Source of the DNA: Candidatus Eiseniibacteriota bacterium
GTDB lineage: Bacteria > Eisenbacteria > RBG-16-71-46 > JAFGJU01
NCBI GenBank assembly: GCA_016928935.1
Contig: JAFGJU010000237.1
Coordinates: 1 to 10,292, forward strand
Direction of reading: 5' to 3'
DNA: 10,292 nt
This document shows positions 7,098 to 10,292 of this stretch, piece by piece. The position numbers and the translations under genes are program-made. Each line of letters opens with the position of its first letter. Position 1 is the stretch's first letter. Below the pieces are notes generated by a model. It worked only from the letters and a program-made list of their open reading frames with translations. It was not told the DNA's origin and searched no databases.

Positions 7098-7409
7098 GTG
7101 AAAGAGGAGTCCACGATTGACCGCAGACGACACGACATCTTGGCTGCGACTTGCAGCGGGACCGGGCCGCGGACGCACTTTCTGGGCTGCAAACAGCCGA
7201 GCTCTCCGCCGCACCGAGGGCTCAGGACCCCGGCGCGCGGGTCCGGGGGCCGATGGGAGCCAAAGAGCAAGTGGACCGGTCTCCTCATGGTCTGCGTCGG
7301 TCTCTGCGTTATCTCGGGCGCGCTCGCCTGGGTACCCGCCGGCGAGTCCAGGTTGGTTCTGTTAGGGGCGGCGGGGGTCTGCCTGATCGCAGGCGCCCGC
7401 AACCTGTAG
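7098..7409 (+). CDS. Possible small two-helix membrane protein, unknown function
   Basis: This is a 103-residue ORF with no family I recognise. The first 58 residues are polar, rich in Arg, Pro and Gly, and resemble no domain. Residues 59-103 form a hairpin of two hydrophobic helices, WTGLLMVCVGLCVISGALAW (60-79) and RLVLLGAAGVCLIAGA (85-100), joined by VPAGES and ended by RNL. The GTG start has a good ribosome site (GAGGAG at 7084-7089, 8 bases upstream). A clean hydrophobic hairpin with a clear ribosome site argues for a real gene. Against it are the odd N-terminal part, the GC-rich DNA in which long frames stay open by chance, and long frames on other strands over the same bases. If real, it is the first gene after the sigma-54-like promoter and leader hairpin and might be a target of the regulator upstream. 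Confidence 0.4.
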   Translation: MKEESTIDRRRHDILAATCSGTGPRTHFLGCKQPSSPPHRGLRTPARGSGGRWEPKSKWTGLLMVCVGLCVISGALAWVPAGESRLVLLGAAGVCLIAGARNL

Positions 7410-7410
7410 A

Positions 7411-7442
7411 GGGGTAGCGGGGGGGGCAACCGGGAACTCGGG
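7411..7442 (+). other. G-quadruplex motif behind the small ORF
   Basis: Four G-tracts (4, 8, 3 and 3 long) are separated by TAGC, CAACC and AACTC, which satisfies the common G3+N1-7 definition. The motif begins two bases after the TAG at 7407-7409 and lies on the coding strand, so it could fold in DNA or in the mRNA 3' end. A role in transcript ending or stability is inference. GC-rich genomes carry such motifs by chance, but the position directly behind a stop is suggestive. Confidence 0.45.
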
Positions 7443-7457
7443 AGGATCTGACGCGTC

Positions 7458-7500
7458 GGGGCACTGGGGACGGACTGAGCGTCCAAAGACCGTGAGCCCC
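7458..7500 (+). other. Nested imperfect hairpin in the spacer
   Basis: The outer arms are GGGGC (7458-7462) and GCCCC (7496-7500). The inner arms are GGACG (7468-7472) and CGTCC (7480-7484), around the loop GACTGAG. The stem is interrupted and the nearest T-run (7513-7516) is 12 bases away, so I do not call a terminator. With the G-quadruplex just before it, this may be a structured 3' end or part of a non-coding RNA. Evidence is weak. Confidence 0.25.
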
Positions 7501-7587
7501 AGCGGCGACGCATTTTCTCTAAGAGACCCAATCGCCCGACGGCGGCACGCAGGAAGATGCGCCAGTTCCTGCAGGGGAGGTGATGCC

Positions 7588-7603
7588 AGGCAAGAAACAC
7601 GCA
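7588..7603 (+). promoter_or_regulatory. Weak sigma-54-like site before the secreted protein
   Basis: The sequence AGGCAAGAAACACGCA keeps the GG and GC dinucleotides at the sigma-54 spacing (10 bases between them) plus C, A and G of the -24 element, but it lacks the TT of the -12 element. A start near 7613 would leave a leader of about 50 bases before ATG 7664. GG-N10-GC alone is frequent in GC-rich DNA, so this counts only because a sigma-54 activator is encoded just upstream. Confidence 0.2.
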
Positions 7604-7663
7604 AGTCTTCGTTCCGTGCTAAGCGTTGACAACGGATTGCCACAGAAGAAGGAGTGCGCAGCC

Positions 7664-8542
7664 ATGAAGAAGAGACTTGAGTTCGCAGTGTTCATGATCG
7701 TCGCAGCTTTTCTGGCGTTCCCGATGTGGGCCGTCGGAGACGTCCTCACCCCGGCTCCGACATATCTCGAGTTTCCGACGGACACTTACTGGAAAGCAAC
7801 AACGACATTCTACGAGAACTGGTACGCTCTCGATTACAACGATTCCGCCTGGCCGTTCGCCGTCAGACACGAGCACTACTTCGCAGAACCCTGGATCAAG
7901 TCCACGGAGACCGGGAACAGTGCGTACTTTCGCCACGAACTGAACTTCACCTACATGGAGCTCATCCCCCCGGACGGTAGCATAGACCGCGTCACGCTCA
8001 AGGTGATGGCGAATTCCGAGTTTGACCTATGGTTCAACGGCCTCCCGGCGAGTTGCGGCGAGTACACCGAGCTGACGGGGCCGCTCGTGGTGTATGACGT
8101 CTCCCATGCATTCAACAGTACGGGCAAGAACGTCATTGCCATAAACGCCAGATGTCCGGCCAGCAACAGTGCTCAGATCTATGCGGTGCTTCGTGTCGAC
8201 ATGACGGCCAACCCGCCGTGCTACGTCGCTGTAGCCATGCCCCCGGGTTCACCCGCCGTCGCTCTCGCGGAGCCGGAGGTTCGTGCCTTTCCCAACCCCT
8301 CCAACCCCGCGACGTTGCTGAGCTATACAGTCCCTTCTCCCGGCCTCACGACCCTTCGCATCTTTGACGCGTCGGGGAGGCTGGTGCGCACGCTGCTGAG
8401 CGAGTACCGCGACTCGGGTACTTACTCCGTCAGCTGGGACGGCAAGAACGATGCAAGCGATGAAGTTGAGAGCGGCGTCTACTTCTGCGAAATCGCGGCA
8501 GCTGGCGCCACAGGCTCCACCAAGTGCGCAATCGTGCGGTAG
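7664..8542 (+). CDS. Secreted protein, galactose-binding-like domain plus C-terminal sorting domain
   Basis: The 292-residue protein is exported and probably surface-attached or released. Residues 1-24 are a signal peptide (MKKRLEFAVFMIVAAFLAF). Residues about 33-180 resemble a galactose-binding-like jelly roll as found beside glycosidases: DYNDSAWPF (57), SAYFRHEL (86), FDLWFNG (120), then YDVSHAF and GKNVIAI (144-160). Residues about 205-292 are a FlgD-Ig-like / type IX-style sorting domain: AFPNPSNPATLLSY (208), RIFDASGRLVRTL (232), SVSWDGKND (255), SGVYFCEI (270) and a final KCAIVR. This domain is typical of FCB-group and candidate-phylum secretomes. I chose ATG 7664 because AAGGAG lies 9 bases upstream and the signal peptide then begins at once. 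A GTG at 7580 or ATG at 7583 would add a 27-28 residue lead that spoils it. No catalytic domain is present, so it is probably a binding or structural protein. The ligand is unknown. Confidence 0.85.
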   Translation: MKKRLEFAVFMIVAAFLAFPMWAVGDVLTPAPTYLEFPTDTYWKATTTFYENWYALDYNDSAWPFAVRHEHYFAEPWIKSTETGNSAYFRHELNFTYMELIPPDGSIDRVTLKVMANSEFDLWFNGLPASCGEYTELTGPLVVYDVSHAFNSTGKNVIAINARCPASNSAQIYAVLRVDMTANPPCYVAVAMPPGSPAVALAEPEVRAFPNPSNPATLLSYTVPSPGLTTLRIFDASGRLVRTLLSEYRDSGTYSVSWDGKNDASDEVESGVYFCEIAAAGATGSTKCAIVR

Positions 8543-8606
8543 CTCGCTGGCTTACACCGGGTGGGGCCGGTCGCAGGATTGGTCCGCAGGGCTTACGGTA
8601 TGTGTC

Positions 8607-8625
8607 CGGGCGGCCGCCCCGCCCG
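8607..8625 (+). terminator. GC-rich hairpin after the secreted-protein gene
   Basis: CGGGCGG (8607-8613) and CCGCCCG (8619-8625) form a perfect 7-pair stem around a 5-base loop, 65 bases after the stop at 8542. There is no T-run behind it, so ending by this hairpin alone is uncertain. It may still separate the transcripts on its two sides. Confidence 0.3.
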
Positions 8626-8628
8626 TGT

Positions 8629-8659
8629 GGCTCTGGTCAGTTTGGGCTCTGGCAGTTCG
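8629..8659. repeat. Imperfect tandem duplication of about 16 bases
   Basis: GGCTCTGGTCAGTTTG (8629-8644) is followed directly by GGCTCTGGCAGTTCG (8645-8659). The second copy has lost one T and carries one change. It lies right after the GC hairpin in the spacer. It may be a small slippage duplication or a pair of binding sites for the gene that follows. I cannot tell which. Confidence 0.5.
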
Positions 8660-8754
8660 GCCCGCGGCAGGGAGCGTTCTTTCCGGCTGGTGTGTCGGGC
8701 ATCAGTCCTCCAGCGTGTCCGCCTTGAGTGGAGTTAGCGATAGGGGGTATTCCG

Positions 8755-9324
8755 GTGAGAGCACTGTTATTTACTATCGGACTCGGTTTCCTGGTTAGCG
8801 CGTGCCTGTCAGTCGGATCATGGGCAGGGCGTCTGGAGGTACCTCTGCCTCTTGCTACAGGAAGCTACCAGTATGGAACAGAGAACATTGTCATGTTCGA
8901 CACCGGGCAACTGATTGACTCGATTGCCTCAGTATCGATTGTGTGGTCGGGCTTGATCGTAGCGGGAACGGGCCACGGCGACGGCGTGCTACGAGACTCG
9001 GACGAGTGGTTTTCGTGGCCAGGCCAGTTCTGCGCAACGATGTATCCGGACCCCGGGGTGATGGCGTGTTGGTACGCGTACAGCCCGGCGACCGAAGGGG
9101 CGTTTGCCGCTGCCTCTGTTTTCGATGGCCTCTTCACGAATTCGTGGGATTTCCTGCGCGATGGCGAGGGAACGGTCCGGATCTCAATAGTACCAATCAT
9201 TGTGCTTGGCGGTATCTGCGTCATACCACCACAGGGCGCACTGGACGAAGCCAAGCTGGTCATCGATTACGTGACGGCTGTGGAGTCACTGACCTGGGGC
9301 AGGTTGAAGACGTTGTTCAAGTAG
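8755..9324 (+). CDS. Predicted lipoprotein of unknown function
   Basis: This is a 189-residue protein I cannot place in a named family. The GTG start has AGGGGG 7 bases upstream; an earlier GTG at 8728 lacks such a site. The N-terminus (MRALLFTIGLGFLVSAC) is a short signal peptide with a lipobox, VSAC at 14-17, so Cys17 would be lipidated and the protein tethered to a membrane. The remainder is beta-rich, with aromatic and Asp/Gly clusters: SVSIVWSG (59), DSDEWFSWPGQF (81), ACWYAYS (104), WDFLRDGEGTVRISIV (131), PPQGALDEAKLVIDY (158). It ends in SLTWGRLKTLFK (178-189). The pattern of paired strands with a late A-K-L-x-I-D-Y strand suggests a jelly-roll or Ig-like binding domain. The W-G-x-x-K-x-L-F tail looks like a recurring end in secreted proteins of candidate phyla; that is from memory, not checked. 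It lies 212 bases after the secreted-protein gene, on the same strand. Confidence 0.7.
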   Translation: MRALLFTIGLGFLVSACLSVGSWAGRLEVPLPLATGSYQYGTENIVMFDTGQLIDSIASVSIVWSGLIVAGTGHGDGVLRDSDEWFSWPGQFCATMYPDPGVMACWYAYSPATEGAFAAASVFDGLFTNSWDFLRDGEGTVRISIVPIIVLGGICVIPPQGALDEAKLVIDYVTAVESLTWGRLKTLFK

Positions 9325-9487
9325 CCGCACTCGGTCTACCAACACGTGGGGCGATACTCGCCAGTAGCAGTCGGGCACTCGGAGCCAAAGAGAGGTGCTG
9401 CATCGGAAGACCGGGCGGGACACATTGTGGGGTCGTTCCTTAACAGAAGCTTGGCCAGGCGGAATTGGTCGACACAGGGTACTAATC

Positions 9488-9721
9488 ATGGGTCAATCGA
9501 GAAGACACATCTCATCCAGGACGAAGTTCAGGATTGTGATGGAGGTGCTGGTGGACCGAAGGGCACCCGGGGTTGTGGCGAAGGCGTACGGGGTGCGTCC
9601 GGCTTCCATCGGCCTGTGGAAAAGAACGCTGATGGAGCGCGGGCACGAGGTATTTGAGTCAAGAGGCCGCAGGGGCCCGGAGCGCTGGATCTTGGACTTC
9701 GAGCGGCTGCTAAGATCGTGA
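9488..9721 (+). pseudogene. IS3-type OrfA transposase fragment (HTH)
   Basis: This 77-residue ORF begins at ATG 9488 and carries the helix-turn-helix domain of IS3-family OrfA, which binds the element's ends. SSRTKFRIVMEVLVDRR (10-26) is the first helix, VVAKAYGVRPASIGLWKRTL (30-49) is the HTH with its typical G-V-x-x-x-x-I-x-x-W-K, and then come EVFES and RRGPE. Intact OrfA usually continues past ELERLLG into a leucine-zipper helix and then reaches OrfB by a frameshift on the same strand. Here the frame stops at FERLLRS, and no OrfB (DDE core) follows on this strand. What follows is a different transposase relic on the opposite strand. I therefore call it a decayed remnant. It could still be expressed as a small DNA-binding protein, but nothing supports that. 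Confidence 0.75.
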
Positions 9722-9742
9722 CGTGAGCACCCGTTGCGGGAA

Positions 9743-9919
9743 TCACACAGATCGTTTCAATTTGTGAAGCTTCAAGTCGAGAGAATAGTTGCCTTCTCTG
9801 AAGTGCTCTTTCGCAGGGATGTATTGGCCGTGCACTTCCCAACTCCATGGCGTTTTCGGCTTGGGCTCCCACAGCCTGTCCACTGGCGTCAGGCCGCCGA
9901 GCACCCAGTGTGGCCGGTG
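9743..9919 (-). pseudogene. rve/DDE integrase-type transposase, C-terminal relic
   Basis: On the minus strand, reading from 9919 down to the TGA at 9745-9743, 58 codons encode HRPHWVLGGLTPVDRLW and then KPKTPWSWEVHGQYIPAKEHF and NYSLDLKLHKLKRSV. The opening H-R-P-H-x-x-L-G-G-L-T-P-x-D-R is the hallmark of the end of the integrase-core (rve) domain in IS481/IS3-like transposases, which normally have 300 or more residues. Directly upstream a TGA (9922-9920) breaks the frame just before the H, and beyond it the sequence no longer resembles the catalytic core. The fragment faces the OrfA relic tail to tail, 21 bases away, so the two do not belong to one standard element. It is clearly non-functional. 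Confidence 0.65.
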
Positions 9920-10292
9920 TCATAGGAAGGACCTGTGCCAAGAGACTGAAATGATGCCTATGATTCCCACACTGGCAGCGTGACACGGAGAAAGCGGTCA
10001 AGCCTCGCGCCTAACTGGAACCAAAAGCGATGAGCCGGCACAGTAGCTCAAAAGACCAAAACACCTGTGGCCGTAGACCACGACACGGACACTCGGCTGA
10101 ACGCTGGCAACCCACACCGCTTGATTGGATGGCCGCTTCGCTCCCAAGACATACACGGCCCAAGGTTCTCTGCTCCCGCCCCTCGGCCAAGCCCGACACT
10201 AACTGGCGGACGCCCAGAAGCATCCAGCCATACCCTTGACTGGGAAGGCGTGAGGGAACTGATGCGTTTCTAGGTCGTGAAGCCAACGCTTC
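9920..10292. other. Right-edge stretch without a supported gene
   Basis: Several short frames are open on both strands, as expected in GC-rich DNA, including a minus-strand frame at 10011-10286 of about 90 codons. None shows a motif I can name, a good ribosome site or a believable composition. Part of this stretch may be further decayed transposase sequence belonging with the minus-strand relic to its left, but I cannot recognise a catalytic motif. No RNA gene was seen. Confidence 0.45.

Noticed and set aside
6809..7600. 263-codon minus-strand open frame across the spacer
   Set aside because: Composition is Pro/Arg/Ser-rich with no domain, and it covers the plus-strand hairpins and G-tracts; typical of a shadow frame in GC-rich DNA.
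8451..8798. Open frames bridging the secreted protein and the lipoprotein
   Set aside because: They overlap the clear end of the sorting domain and the lipoprotein start, lack ribosome sites, and contain the hairpin and tandem repeat.
10011..10286. Minus-strand frame near the right edge as a gene
   Set aside because: No motif and no ribosome site; neighbouring sequence is transposase debris.
1..10292. CRISPR array, tRNA or rRNA
   Set aside because: No regularly spaced repeats, no cloverleaf and no conserved rRNA segment were seen on either strand.

Overview
The window looks like chromosomal DNA from a GC-rich Gram-negative-type bacterium of the FCB side of the tree (Eisenbacteria, Krumholzibacteriota, Latescibacterota or similar candidate phyla). 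Three things point there: a secreted protein ending in a FlgD-Ig-like / type IX-like C-terminal sorting domain, a lipoprotein-type protein ending in a W-G-x-x-K-x-L-F tail, and FG-GAP/VCBS propeller proteins. This placement is inferred from protein style, not from a marker gene.

Layout. 1-398: no supported gene. 399-653: C-terminal relic of an IS256/Mutator-family transposase. 654-878: upstream region of the main operon, with a short inverted repeat and a 10-base direct repeat. 879-6768: a tight three-gene signalling operon on the + strand. It holds a membrane-anchored FG-GAP/VCBS propeller protein (594 aa), a large hybrid-architecture sensor histidine kinase (902 aa: signal peptide, beta-propeller-like ectodomain, helical stalk, three membrane segments, HATPase), and a sigma-54-dependent response regulator (456 aa: receiver, AAA+, Fis-type HTH). 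The gene-gene junctions are ATGA overlaps.

6769-7663: an unusually structured 0.9-kb stretch. It has a sigma-54-like promoter candidate, a compound hairpin starting at the predicted transcript 5' end, a possible small two-helix membrane protein, a G-quadruplex motif right behind that ORF, a nested imperfect hairpin, and a weak second sigma-54-like site. 7664-8542: a secreted protein with a galactose-binding-like domain and a C-terminal sorting domain. 8755-9324: a predicted lipoprotein. 9488-9721: an IS3-type OrfA relic (+). 9743-9919: a C-terminal relic of an rve/DDE integrase-type transposase (-). 9920-10292: nothing recognisable.

Working model (inference): the FG-GAP protein and the kinase propeller face the periplasm and sense a common ligand or envelope state. 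The kinase passes phosphate to the sigma-54 activator, which may act on sigma-54 promoters just downstream to drive surface or secreted proteins. Both signalling enzymes are atypical: the kinase has no canonical H-box, and the activator has Asn in place of the Walker B Asp. Decayed transposases flank the block on both sides. All calls come from reading the sequence; no database search was run.
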